Source: Chaunax sp. Z400
Lineage: Eukaryota; Chordata; Actinopteri; Lophiiformes; Chaunacidae
Direction: 5' to 3'
Assembly (NCBI GenBank): GCA_037577475.1
Contig: JBAGJB010000202.1
Location: forward strand, 62,001-126,000
DNA: 64,000 nucleotides
The position numbers and the translations under genes were made by a program. This document shows, piece after piece, positions 24,384 through 38,313 of the stretch. Below the pieces are notes generated by a model. The model ran no database searches, was not told where the DNA came from, and was given only the letters and a program-made list of their open reading frames with translations. Positions within the stretch are counted from its first letter, which is position 1, and every line of letters begins with the position of its first letter.

Positions 24384-27047
24384 TTGAGCCGCATTTTGTA
24401 ATAACGGTGCATTTTGTAATAAACGTCCAAAATGTAATAACTTTTTCATTTCATTTTGTAATAAAGCCGCATTTTGTAATAAACTGCCGCATTTTGTAAT
24501 AAACTGCCCCAACGCATTTTGTAATAAATTTTGCCACATTATGTAATAAGTTATTACATTTTGAGAAGATTATTACAAAATGCACTTGCAACTTTTTTAT
24601 TCTCTAGAAAATGTAATAACATGGTGCATTACGTAATAACAATTCTAAAGCATTGTTTATTTGTTTGTTAATTGTATTTTATTTTACTTTAAAGTATTTG
24701 TAAAAGTTAGGTAATGAGATGCGAAAAAAAATTGGTAATGAGATGCGAATTTAAAAAAAAAAAAAATGATTAAAAAAAATTGGTAATGAGATGCGAAAAA
24801 AAAATCGGTAATGAGATGCGGGGGGAAAATGGTAATGAGATGCGAAAAAAATTGGTAATGAGATGCGGGGAAAAAATAAAATAATAATTGTTAATGAGAT
24901 GCGAAAAATAAAATTGGTAATGAGATGTGAAAAAAAAATTGGTAATGAGATGCAAAAAAAACAGGAAAAAAACAAAAAAAATTGGTAATGAGATGCGGGG
25001 GGAAAAAAGTAATGAGATGCGAAAAAAAATTGGTAATGGGATGCGAGAAGGGAAAAAAAAAATTGGTAATGAGATGCGAAAAAATATAATAATAAAAAAT
25101 AATTGGTAATGAGATGCGGAAGAAAAAAAATTGGTAATGAGATGCGAGAAAAAAAAATTGGTAATGAGATGCGAGAAAAAAAATTGGTAATGAGATGCAG
25201 AAAAAAAAGAAAAAAAAATTGGTAATGAGATGCGGGGAAAAAAATTGGTAATGAGATGCGGGGAAAAAATTGGTAATGAGATGCGAGAAAAAAAATTGGT
25301 AATGAGATGCAGAAAAAAAGAAAAAAAAATTGGTGATGAGCTGCGGGAAAAAAAATTGGTAATGAGATGCGAAAAAAATTGGTAATGAGATGCGGAATTT
25401 AAAAAAAAAATGCTTAAAAAATTGGTAATGAGATGCGGAAAAAAAATTGGTAATGAGATGCGGGGGGGGAAAATGGTAATGAGATGCTAAAAAAATTTGG
25501 TAATGAGATGCAGGAAAAAAAAAAAATAATTGGTAATGAGATGCGGAAAAAAAATTGGTAATGAGATGTGGGGAAAAACAGGGAAAAAACAAAAATTGGT
25601 AATGAGATGCGAAAAATAAAATTGGTAATGAGATGCGGAAAAAATTTGTTAATGAGATGCGAGAAGGGGAAAAAATTGGTAATGAGATGCGGGGAAAAAA
25701 AATGGTAATGAGATGTGGAAGAAAAAAATTGGTAATGAGATGCTAAAAAAAATTGGTAATGAGATGCTAAAAAAAAATTTGGTAATGAGATGAAAAACAA
25801 AAAACAAAAAAACAATTTACCAATTTTTTTTCTCGCATCTCATTACCAATTTTTTTTCTTCCGCATCTCATTACCAAATTTTTTTTTTAAATATTTTTTC
25901 GCATCTCATTACCAATTTTTTTTTCCCTTCTCGCATCCCATTACCAATTTTTTTTCGCATCTCATTACTTTTTTCCCCCGCATTTCATTACCAATTTTTT
26001 TTGTTTTTTTCCTGTTTTTTTTGCATCTCATTACCAATTTTTTTTCCGCATCTCATTACCAATTTTATTTTTCGCATCTCATTAACAATTATTATTTTAT
26101 TTTTCCCCCGCATCTCATTACCAATTTTTTTTGCATCTCATTACCATTTTTTCCCCGCATCTCATTACCGATTTTTTTTCCGCATCTCATTACCAATTTT
26201 TTTAATCATTTCTTTTTTTTTTAAAATTCGCATCTCATTACCAATTTTTTTTCACATCTCATTACCTAACTTTTACAAATACTTTAAAGTAAAATAAAAT
26301 ACAATTAACAAACAAATAAACAATGCTTTAGAATTGTTATTACGTAATGCACCATGTTATTACATTTTCTAGAGAATAAAAAAGTTGCAAGTGCATTTTG
26401 TAATAATCTTCTCAAAATGTAATAACTTATTACATAATGTGGCAAAATTTATTACAAAATGCGTTGGGGCAGTTTATTACAAAATGCGGCAGTTTATTAC
26501 AAAATGCGGCTTTATTACAAAATGAAATGAAAAAGTTATTACATTTTGGACGTTTATTACAAAATGCACCGTTATTACAAAATGCGGCTCAACACGCCCT
26601 CCCCTCCCTGGCTGAGTGACAGACCATGTAGAGCTTTGAATTTGGCCACAAGTTATTGGCCTATATAATTCCAAACGTGTTCTGTCATACATAGATTTAT
26701 TGGGCTACATAGCTCTAAGGGAAATTGCATAAAAAACAACAAAAAGTCACTCTTGTATAAATTCATTGTTTAACAAACAACAATAATAGGTATTATTACA
26801 TAATGCACCATGTTATTACATTTCCTAGAAAATAAAAAAGTTGCAAGTGCATTTTGTAATAATCTTCTCAAAATGTAATAACTTATTACATAATGTGGCA
26901 AAATTTATTACCAAATGCGTTGGGGCAGTTTATTACAAAATGCGGCAGTTTATTACAAAATGAAATGAAAAAGTTATTACATTTTGGACGTTTATTAGTA
27001 TAAACCTTTAGTATAAAAAAGCACCGTTATTACAAAATGCGGCTCAA
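24384..27047. mobile_element. Foldback-like palindrome with repeat-filled arms
   Basis: Outer ends are TTGAGCCGCATTTTGTAATA and its reverse complement (ending at 27047). The left terminal region (24384-24705) is built of TTTTGTAATAA motifs. Inside lie about 1.1 kb of tandem GGTAATGAGATGCG units separated by A-runs (24710-25800), then the same units inverted (25818-26272), then the inverted terminal region (to 26592). A 198-bp unique spacer (26593-26790) is followed by a second, slightly shorter right terminal region (26791-27047). There is no transposase. The overall form is that of a non-autonomous foldback element; the superfamily is unknown and no target duplication can be defined because satellite flanks both ends. 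Confidence 0.8.
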
Positions 27048-30000
27048 CAAACCTTTAGTATAAACCTTTAGTTAAACCTTTAGTTAAACCTTTAGTTAAA
27101 CCTTTAGTTAAACCTTTAGTATAAACCTCTAGTTAAACCTTTAGTATAAACCTTTAGTATAAACCTTTAGTATAAACCTTTAGTTAAACCTTTAGTATAA
27201 ACCTTTACTATAAACCTTTACTATAAACCTTTAGTTAAACCTTTAGTATAAACCTTTAGTTAAACCTTTAGTATAAACTTTTAGTCAAACCTTTAGTATA
27301 AACCTTTAGTATAAAAATTTTAGTTAAACCTTTAGTATAAACCTTTAGTTAAACCTTTAGTATAAACCTTTAGTATAAACCTTTAGTATAAACCTTTAGT
27401 ATAAACCTTTAGTTAAACCTTTAGTATAAACCTTTAGTATAAACCTTTAGTATAAACCTTTAGTATAAACCTTTAGTTAAACCTTTAGTATAAACCTTTA
27501 GTATAAACCTCTAGTTAAACCTTTAGTATAAACCTTTAGTATAAACCATTAACCTTTAGTTAAACCTTTAGTTAAACCTTTAGTATAAACCTTTAGTATA
27601 AACCTTGAGTTAAACCTTTAGTATAAACCTTGAGTTAAACCTTTAGTATAAACCTTTAGTTAAACCTTTAGTCAAACCTTTAGTATAAATCTTTTGTATA
27701 AACCTTTTGTATAAACCTTTAGTATAAACCTTTAGTATAAACCTTTAGTATAAACCTTTAGTTAAACCTTTAGTTAAACCTTTAGTTAAACCTCTAGTAT
27801 AAACCTTTACTATAAACCTTTAGTTAAACCTTTAGTATAAACCTTTAGTTAAACCTTTAGTATAAACTTTTAGTCAAACCTTTAGTATAAACCTTTACTA
27901 TAAACCTTTAGTTAAACCTTTAGTATAAACCTTTAGTTAAACCTTTAGTATAAACTTTTAGTCAAACCTTTAGTATAAACCTTTAGTATAAAAATTTTAG
28001 TTAAACCTTTAGTTAAACCTTTAGTATAAACCTTTAGTTAAACCTTTAGTATAAACCTTTAGTATAAACCTTTAGTTAAACCTTTAGTATAAACCTTTAC
28101 TATAAACCTTTTGTTAAACCTTTAGTAAAACCTTTAGTATAAACCTTTAGTATAAACCTTTAGTTAAACCTTTAGTATAAACCTTTAGTATAAACCTTTA
28201 GTTAAACCTTTAGTTAAACCTTTAGTTAAACGTTTAGTATAAACCTTTAGTATAAAAATTTTAGTTAAACCTTTAGTATAAACCTTTAGTTAAACCTTTA
28301 GTATAAACCTTTAGTATAAACCTTTAGTATAAACCTTTAGTATAAACCTTTAGTTAAACCTTTAGTATAAACCTTTAGTATAAACCTTTAGTATAAACCT
28401 TTAGTATAAACCTTTAGTTAAACCTTTAGTATAAACCTTTAGTATAAACCTCTAGTTAAACCTTTAGTATAAACCTTTAGTATAAACCTCTAGTTAAACC
28501 TTTAGTATAAACCTTTAGTATAAACCATTAACCTTTAGTTAAACCTTTAGTTAAACCTTTAGTATAAACCTTTAGTATAAACCTTGAGTTAAACCTTTAG
28601 TATAAACCTTGAGTTAAACCTTTAGTCAAACCTTTAGTATAAACCTTTTGTATAAACCTTTTGTATAAACCTTTAGTATAAACCTTTAGTATAAACCTTT
28701 AGTTAAACCTTTAGTTAAACCTTTAGTTAAACCTTTAGTTAAACCTTTAGTATAAACCTTTAGTATAAACCTCTAGTATAAACCTTTACTATAAACCTTT
28801 AGTTAAACCTTTAGTATAAACCTTTAGTTAAACCTTTAGTATAAACTTTTAGTCAAACCTTTAGTATAAACCTTTACTATAAACCTTTAGTTAAACCTTT
28901 AGTATAAACCTTTAGTTAAACCTTTAGTATAAACTTTTAGTCAAACCTTTAGTATAAACCTTTAGTATAAAAATTTTAGTTAAACCTTTAGTTAAACCTT
29001 TAGTATAAACCTTTAGTTAAACCTTTAGTATAAACCTTTAGTATAAACCTTTAGTTAAACCTTTAGTATAAACCTTTAGTATAAACCTTTAGTATAAACC
29101 TTTTGTATAAACCTTTAGTATAAACCTTTAGTATAAACCTTTAGTTAAACCTTTAGTTAAACCTTTAGTATAAACCTTTAGTATAAACCTTTAGTTAAAC
29201 CTTTAGTTAAACCTTTAGTATAAACCTTTAGTATAAACCTTTAGTTAAACCTTTAGTATAAACCTTTAGTTAAACCTTTAGTTAAACCTTTAGTTAAACC
29301 TTTAGTATAAACCTCTAGTTAAACCTTTAGTATAAACCTTTAGTATAAACCTTTAGTATAACCCTTTAGTATAAACCTTTAGTTAAACCTTTAGTTAAAC
29401 CTTTAGTAGAAACCTTTAGTATAAACCTTTAGTTAAACCTTTAGTATAAACCTTTAGTTAAACCTTTAGTATAAACCTTTAGTTAAACCTTTAGTATAAA
29501 CCTTTAGTATAAACTTTTAGTTAAACCTTTAGTTAAACCTTTAGTATAAACCTTTAGTATAAACCTTTAGTATAAACTTTTAGTATAAACCTTTAGTTAA
29601 ACCTTTAGTTAAACCTTTAGTAGAAACCTTTAGTATAAACCTTTTGTTGAACCTTTAGTATAAACCTTTACTTAAACCTTTAGTTAAACCTTTAGTATAA
29701 ACCTCTAGTTAAACCTTTAGTATAAACCTTTAGTATAAACCTTTAGTATAAACCTTTAGTTAAACCTTTAGTATAAACCTTTAGTATAAACCTTTACTAT
29801 AAACCTTTAGTTAAACCTTTAGTATAAACCTTTAGTTAAACCTTTAGTATAAACCTTTAGTTAAACCTTTAGTATAAACTTTTAGTCAAACCTTTATTAT
29901 AAACCTTTAGTATAAACATTTAGTATAAACCTTTATTATAAACCTTTATTATAAACCTTTAGTATAAACCTTTATTATAAACCTTTATTATAAACCTTTA

Positions 30001-33000
30001 GTATAAACCTTTAGTATAAACCTTTATTATAAACCTTTAGTATAAACCTTTAGTTAAACCTTTAGTATAAACCTTTAGTATAAACCTTTAGTATAAACCT
30101 TTAGTTAAACCTTTAGTTAAACCTTTAGTATAAACCTTTAGTATAAACCTTTAGTTAAACCTTTAGTATAAACCTTTAGTTAAACCTTTAGTATAAACCT
30201 TTAGTTAAACCTTTAGTTAAACCTTTAGTTAAACCTTTAGTTAAACCTTTAGTATAAACCTTTAGTTAAACCTTTAGTATAAACCTTTAGTATAAACCTT
30301 TAGTTAAACCTTTAGTATAAACCTTTAGTATAAACCTTTAGTATAAACCTTTAGTATAAACCTTTAGTTGAACCTTTAGTATAAACCTTTAGTATAAACA
30401 TTTAGTATAAACCTTTAGTTAAACCTTTAGTTAAACCTTTAGTTAAACCTTTACTATAAACCTTTAGTAATAAACCTTTAGTAATAAACCTTTAGTATAA
30501 ACCTTTAGTATAAACCTTTAGTATAAACCTTTAGTTGAACCTTTAGTATACACCTTTAGTTAAACCTTTAGTATAAACCTTTAGTATAAACCTTTAGTAT
30601 AAACCTTTAGTATAAACCTTTAGTATAAACCTTTATTATAAACCTTTAGTATAAACCTTTAGTATAAACCTTTAGTATAAACCTTTAGTATAAACCTTTA
30701 GTATAAACCTTTAGTATAAACCTTTAGTATAAACCTTTAGTATAAACCTTTAGTATAAACCTTTATTATAAACCTTTAGTATAAACCTTTAGTTAAACCT
30801 TTAGTATAAACCTTTAGTATAAACCTTTAGTTAAACCTTTAGTATAAACCTTTACTATAAACCTTTTGTTAAACCTTTAGTAAAACCTTTAGTATAAACC
30901 TTTAGTATAAACCTTTAGTTAAACCTTTAGTATAAACCTTTAGTATAAACCTTTAGTATAAACCTTTAGTTAAACCTTTAGTTAAACCTTTAGTTAAACC
31001 TTTAGTATAAACCTTTAGTATAAAAATTTTAGTTAAACCTTTAGTATAAACCTTTAGTTAAACCTTTAGTATAAACCTTTAGTATAAACCTTTAGTATAA
31101 ACCTTTAGTATAAACCTTTAGTTAAACCTTTAGTATAAACCTTTAGTATAAACCTTTAGTATAAACCTTTAGTATAAACCTTTAGTATAAACCTTTAGTT
31201 AAACCTTTAGTATAAGCCTTTAGTATAAACCTCTAGTTAAACCTTTAGTATAAACCTTTAGTATAAACCATTAACCTTTAGTTAAACCTTTAGTTAAACC
31301 TTTAGTATAAACCTTTAGTATAAACCTTGAGTTAAACCTTTAGTATAAACCTTGAGTTAAACCTTTAGTATAAACCTTTAGTTAAACCTTTAGTCAAACC
31401 TTTAGTATAAACCTTTTGTATAAACCTTTTGTATAAACCTTTAGTATAAACCTTTAGTATAAACCTTTAGTTAAACCTTTAGTTAAACCTTTAGTTAAAC
31501 CTTTAGTTAAACCTTTAGTATAAACCTTTAGTATAAACCTCTAGTATAAACCTTTACTATAAACCTTTAGTTAAACCTTTAGTATAAACCTTTAGTTAAA
31601 CCTTTAGTATAAACTTTTAGTCAAACCTTTAGTATAAACCTTTACTATAAACCTTTAGTTAAACCTTTAGTATAAACCTTTAGTTAAACCTTTAGTATAA
31701 ACTTTTAGTCAAACCTTTAGTATAAACCTTTAGTATAAAAATTTTAGTTAAACCTTTAGTATAAACCTTTAGTTAAACCTTTAGTATAAACCTTTAGTTA
31801 AACCTTTAGTATAAACCTTTAGTATAAACCTTTAGTATAAACCTTTACTATAAACCTTTTGTTAAACCTTTAGTAAAACCTTTAGTATAAACCTTTAGTA
31901 TAAACCTTTAGTTAAACCTTTAGTATAAACCTTTAGTATAAACCTTTAGTATAAACCTTTAGTTAAACCTTTAGTTAAACCTTTAGTTAAACGTTTAGTA
32001 TAAACCTTTAGTATAAACCTTTAGTATAAACCTTTAGTTAAACCTTTAGTATAAACCTTTAGTTAAACCTTTAGTATAAACCTTTAGTTAAACCTTTAGT
32101 ATAAACCTTTAGTATAAACCTTTAGTATAAACCTTTAGTATAAACCTTTAGTATAAACCTTTAGTTAAACCTTTAGTTAAACCTTTAGTTAAACCTTTAG
32201 TATAAACCTTTAGTATAAACCTTTAGTTAAACCTTTAGTTAAACCTTTAGTAGAAACCTTTAGTATAAACCTTTAGTTAAACCTTTAGTATAAACCTTTA
32301 GTTAAACCTTTAGTTAAACCTTTAGTTAAACCTTTAGTATAAACCTCTAGTTAAACCTTTAGTATAAACCTTTAGTATAAACCTTTAGTTAAACCTTTAG
32401 TATAAACCTTTAGTATAAACTTTTAGTCAAACCTTTAGTTAAACCTTTAGTATAACCCTTTAGTATAAACCTTTAGTATAAACCTTTAGTTAAACCTTTA
32501 GTTAAACCTTTAGTAGAAACCTTTAGTAGAAACCTTTAGTTAAACCTTTAGTATAAACCTTTAGTTAAACCTTTAGTATAAACCTTTAGTATAAACTTTT
32601 AGTTAAACCTTTAGTTAAACCTTTAGTATAAACCTTTAGTATAAACCTTTAGTATAAACTTTTAGTATAAACCTTTAGTTAAACCTTTAGTTAAACCTTT
32701 AGTAGAAACCTTTAGTATAAACCTTTTGTTGAACCTTTAGTATAAACCTTTACTTAAACCTTTAGTTAAACCTTTAGTATAAACCTCTAGTTAAACCTTT
32801 AGTATAAACCTTTAGTATAAACCTTTAGTATAAACCTTTAGTTAAACCTTTAGTATAAACCTTTAGTATAAACCTTTACTATAAACCTTTAGTTAAACCT
32901 TTAGTATAAACCTTTAGTTAAACCTTTAGTATAAACTTTTAGTCAAACCTTTATTATAAACCTTTAGTATAAACATTTAGTATAAACCTTTATTATAAAC

Positions 33001-34170
33001 CTTTATTATAAACCTTTAGTATAAACCTTTAGTATAAACCTTTATTATAAACCTTTAGTATAAACCTTTAGTATAAACCTTTATTATAAACCTTTAGTAT
33101 AAACCTTTAGTTAAACCTTTAGTATAAACCTTTAGTATAAACCTTTAGTATAAACCTTTAGTTAAACCTTTAGTATAAACCTTTAGTATAAACCTTTAGT
33201 ATAAACCTTTAGTTAAACCTTTAGTATAAACCTTTAGTTAAACCTTTAGTATAAACCTTTAGTATAAACCTTTAGTATAAACCTTTAGTATAAACCTTTA
33301 GTATAAACCTTTAGTTAAACCTTTAGTTAAACCTTTAGTTAAACCTTTAGTATAAACCTTTAGTTAAACCTTTAGTATAAACCTTTAGTTAAACCTTTAG
33401 TATAAACCTTTAGTTAAACCTTTAGTATAAACCTTTAGTATAAACCTTTAGTATAAACCTTTAGTATAAACCTTTAGTTGAACCTTTAGTATAAACCTTT
33501 AGTATAAACATTTAGTATAAACCTTTAGTTAAACCTTTAGTTAAACCTTTAGTTAAACCTTTACTATAAACCTTTAGTAATAAACCTTTAGTAATAAACC
33601 TTTAGTATAAACCTTTAGTATAAACCTTTAGTATAAACCTTTAGTTGAACCTTTAGTATAAACCTTTAGTTAAACCTTTAGTATAAACCTTTGGTATAAA
33701 CCTTTGGTATAAACCTTTAGTATAAACCTTTAGTATAAACCTTTAGTATAAACCTTTATTATAAACCTTTAGTATAAACCTTTAGTATAAACCTTTAGTA
33801 TAAACCTTTAGTATAAACCTTTATTATAAACCTTTAGTATAAACCTTTAGTATAAACCTTTAGTATAAACCTTTATTATAAACCTTTAGTATAAACCTTT
33901 AGTATAAACCTTTAGTATAAACCTTTAGTATAAACCTTTAGTATAAACCTTTAGTATAAACCTTTATTATAAACCTTTAGTATAAACCTTTAGTATAAAC
34001 CTTTATTATAAACCTTTATTATAAACCTTTAGTATAAACCTTTAGTATAAACCTTTATTATAAACCTTTAGTATAAACCTTTAGTTAAACCTTTAGTATA
34101 AAGCTTTAGTTAAACCTTTAGTATAAACCTTTAGTATAAACCTTTAGTTAAACCTTTAGTATAAACTTTT
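27048..34170. repeat. 12/13-bp satellite, AACCTTTAGTATA orientation, 7.1 kb
   Basis: Tandem AACCTTTAGTATA and AACCTTTAGTTA units, the reverse complement of the array at 23163. Rare variants recur at set spacing (CCATTAACC near 27546, 28525, 31268; CTTTTGTTGAACC near 29641 and 32728; ACATTTAGTATAAACC near 29918 and 32965). This shows higher-order duplications of about 1 kb and 2.7-3.1 kb. The corresponding array in unit 2 is only 1.5 kb. Confidence 0.95.
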
Positions 34171-37100
34171 ATAGTATGTATAGTATGTACAGTATGTATA
34201 GTATGTATAGTATGTACAGTATGAATAATATGTATAGTATGTACAGTATGAATAATATGTATAGTATCTACATTATGAATAGTATGTGTAGTATATACAG
34301 TATGTTTAGTATGAATAGTATGTATAGTATGAATAGTATGTATAGTATGTATAGTATGTACAGTATGAATAGTATGTATAGTATGAATAGTATGAATAGT
34401 ATGTACAGTATGAATAGTATGTACAGTATGTACAGTATGAATAGTATGTATAGTATGAATAGTATGTATAGTATGTACAGTATGAATAGTATGTACAGTA
34501 TGAATAGTATGTATAGTATGTACAGTATGAATAGTATGTACAGTATGAATAGTATGTATAGTATGTACAGTATGAAGAGTATGTATAGTATGAATAGTAT
34601 GTATAGTACGAATAGTATGTATATTATGAGTAGTATGTATAGTATGTACAGTATGAATAGTATGTATAGTATAAATAGTATGTATAGTATGTACAGTATG
34701 TATAGTATGAATAGTATGAATAGTATGTACAGTATGAATAGTATGTATAGTATGTACAGTATGAATAGTATGTATAGCATGAATAGTATGTATAGTATGT
34801 ACAGTATGAATAGTATGTACAGTATGAATAGTATGTATAGTATGTACAGTATGAATAGTATGTATAGTATGTACAGTATGAATAGTATGTATAGTATGTA
34901 CAGTATGAATAGTATGAATAGTATGTATAGTATGTATAGTACGAATAGTATGTATAGTATGAGTAGTATGTATAGTATGTACAGTATGAATAGTTTGTAT
35001 AGTATGTACATTATGAATAGTATGAATAGTATGTACAGTATGAATAGTATGAGTAGTATGTATAGTATGTACAGTATGAATAGTATGTATAGTATGTACA
35101 TTATGAATAGTATGAATAGTATGTACAGTATGAATAGTATGTATAGTATAAATAGTATGTATAGTATAAATAGTATGTATAGTATGTATAGTATAAATAG
35201 TATGTACAGTATGTATAGTATGTACAGTATGACTAGTATGTGTAGTATGAATAGTATGTACAGTATGAATAGTATGTATAGTATGTACAGTATGAATAGT
35301 ATGTATAGTATGTACAGTATGAATAGTATGTATAGTATGTACAGTATGAATAGTATGAATAGTATGTATAGTATGTATAGTACGAATAGTATGTATAGTA
35401 TGAGTAGTATGTATAGTATGTACAGTATGAATAGTATGTATAGTATGTACATTATGAATAGTATGAATAGTATGTACAGTATGAATAGTATGAGTAGTAT
35501 GTATAGTATGTACAGTATGAATAGTATGTATAGTATGTACATTATGAATAGTATGAATAGTATGTACAGTATGAATAGTATGTATAGTATAAATAGTATG
35601 TATAGTATAAATAGTATGTATAGTATGTATAGTATAAATAGTATGTACAGTATGTATAGTATGTACAGTATGACTAGTATGTGTAGTATGAATAGTATGT
35701 ATAGTAGGAATAGTATGTATAGTATGAATAGTATGTATAGTATGTACAGTATGAATAGTATGCATAGTACGTATAGTATGTATAGTAGGAATAGTATGTA
35801 CAGTATGAATAGTATGTATAGTATGTATAGTATGAATAGTATGTACAGTATGAATAGTATGTATAGTATGTATAGTAAAAATAGTATGTATAGTATGAAT
35901 AGTATGTATAGTAGTAGTATGTGTAGTATGTATAGTATGAATAGTATGTATAGAATGAACAGTATGTATAGTATGAATAGTATGTATAGTATGTATAGTA
36001 TGAATAGTATGTACAGTATGAATAGTATGTATAGTATGTATAGTAAAAATAGTATGTATACTATGAATAGTATGTATAGTAGTAGTATGTGTAGTATGTA
36101 TAGTATGTATAGTATGAATAGTATGAATAGTATGTATAGAATGAACAGTATGTATAGTATGAATAGTATGTATAGTATGTACAGTATGAATAGTATGTAC
36201 AGCATGTATGGTATGTATTGTATGTACATAATGTAAAGTATGTATAGTATGAATAGTATGTATGGCATGTATAGTATGAATAGTATGTATGGTATGCATG
36301 GTATGCATAGTATGTATAGAATTCATATGTATAGTATGAATAGTATGTATAGTATGAATAGTATGTATAGTATGTATAGTATGAATAGTATGTATAGTAG
36401 TAGTATGTGTAGAATGAATAGTATGTATAGTATGTATAGTATGAATAGTATGTATGGTATGCATAGTATGTATAGAATTTATATGTATAGTATGTATAGT
36501 AAAAATAGTATGTATAGTATGAATAGTATGTATAGTAGTAGTATGTGTAGAATGAATAGTATGTATAATATGTATAGTATGAATAGTATGTATAGTATGA
36601 ATAGTAGTAGTATGTATAGAATGAATAGTATGTATAGTATGAATAGTATGTATAGTATGAATAGTATGTACAGTATGAATAGTATTTTATAGTATGAATA
36701 GTATGTACAGTATGATTAGTATGTACAGTATGAATAGTATGTACAGTATGAATAGTATGTATAGTATAAATGGTATGTATGGCATGTATAGTATGAATAG
36801 TATATATGGTATGCATGGTATGCATAGTATGTATAGAATTTATATGTATAGTATGAATAGTATGTATAGTATGTAAAGTAAAAAATAGTATGAATAGTAT
36901 GTATAGTAGTAGTATGTGTGGAAATAATAGTATGTATAGTATGTATAGTATGAATAGTATGTATAGAATGAATAGTATGTATAGTATAAATAGTATGTTT
37001 AGTAAAAAATATTATGTATATGTATGTAAAGTATGAATAGTATGTATAGTATGTACAGTATGAATAGTATGTATAGTATAAATAGTATGTATAGTATGTA

Positions 37101-38313
37101 GAGTATGTATAGTATAAACAGTATGTTTAGTATGAATAGTATGTATAGTATGAATAGTATGTATAGTATGTACAGTATGAATAGTATGTATAGTATGAAT
37201 AGTATGAATAGTATGTATAGTATGTACAGTATGAATAGTATGTATAGAATAAACAGTATGTTTAGTATAAATAGTATGTACAGTATGAATAGTATGAATA
37301 GTATGTATAGTATGAATAGTAGTAGTATGTGTAGAATGAACAGTATGTATAGTATGAATAGTATGTATAGTATAAATAGTATGTATGGCATGTATAGTAT
37401 GAATAGTATGTATAGTAGTAGTATGTGTAGAAATAATAGTATGAATAGTATGTATAGTAGGAATAGTATGTATAGTATGAATAGTATGTATAGTATGTAC
37501 AGTATGAATAGTACGCATAGTATGTATAGTATGTATAGTAGGAATAGTATGTACAGTATGAATAGTATGTATAGTAGGAATAGTATGTACAGTATGAATA
37601 CCATGTATAGTATGTACAGTATGAATAGTATGTACAGTATGTATAGTATGTACAGTATGAATAGTATGTATAGTATGTACATTATGAATAGTATGAATAG
37701 TATGTACAGTATGAATAGTATGTATAGTATAAATAGTATGTATAGTATAAATAGTATGTATAGTATAAATAGTATGTACAGTATATATAGTATGAATAGT
37801 ATGTACAGTATGTATAGTATGAATAGTATGTATAGTATGAATAGTATGTATGGTATGCATGGTATGCATAGTATGTATAGAATTTATATGTATAGTATGT
37901 ATAGTAAAAATAGTATGTATAGTATGAATAGTATGTATAGTATGAATAGTATGTATAGTATGAATAGTATGTATAGTATGTACAGTATGTACAATATGAA
38001 TAGTATGTATAGTATGTACAGTATGAATAGTATGTACAATATGAATAGTATGTATAGTATGTACAGTATGAATAGTATGTATAGTATGAATAGTATGTAT
38101 AGTATGTATAGTATGTACAGTATGAATAGTATGTATAGTATGTACAGTATGAATAGTATGAATAGTATGTATAGTATGTATAGTATAAATAGTATGTACA
38201 GTATGAATAGTATGTATAGTATAAATAGTATGTACAGTATGAATAGTATGTATAGTATGAATAGTAGTCGTATGTGTAGAATGAACAGTATGTACAGTAT
38301 GTATAGTATGAAT
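34171..38313. repeat. Nonamer satellite array 3
   Basis: The 9-bp family again, 4.1 kb, spanning the macro-unit border at 36192. From 36192 on it follows array 1 with small indels, but it lacks about the last kilobase of that array before the gene. It joins the 12/13-bp satellite at AAACTTTTATAGTATG and ends abruptly at exon 8 of cassette C. Confidence 0.95.

Noticed and set aside
24751..26297. Open frames with repeated ASHYQFF / HLITNFF residues
   Set aside because: They are translations of the GGTAATGAGATGCG repeat with A-runs inside the palindrome.
27048..34170. AACCTTTAG satellite as interstitial telomere repeat
   Set aside because: Vertebrate telomeres are TTAGGG; the 12/13-bp unit only loosely resembles it and shows no true telomere hexamers.
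34131..36464. Open frames of several hundred codons (MYSMNS, HTIHTI, FILYIL types) in the nonamer arrays
   Set aside because: They follow from a 9-bp repeat with few stops; no start context, composition or domain supports a protein.
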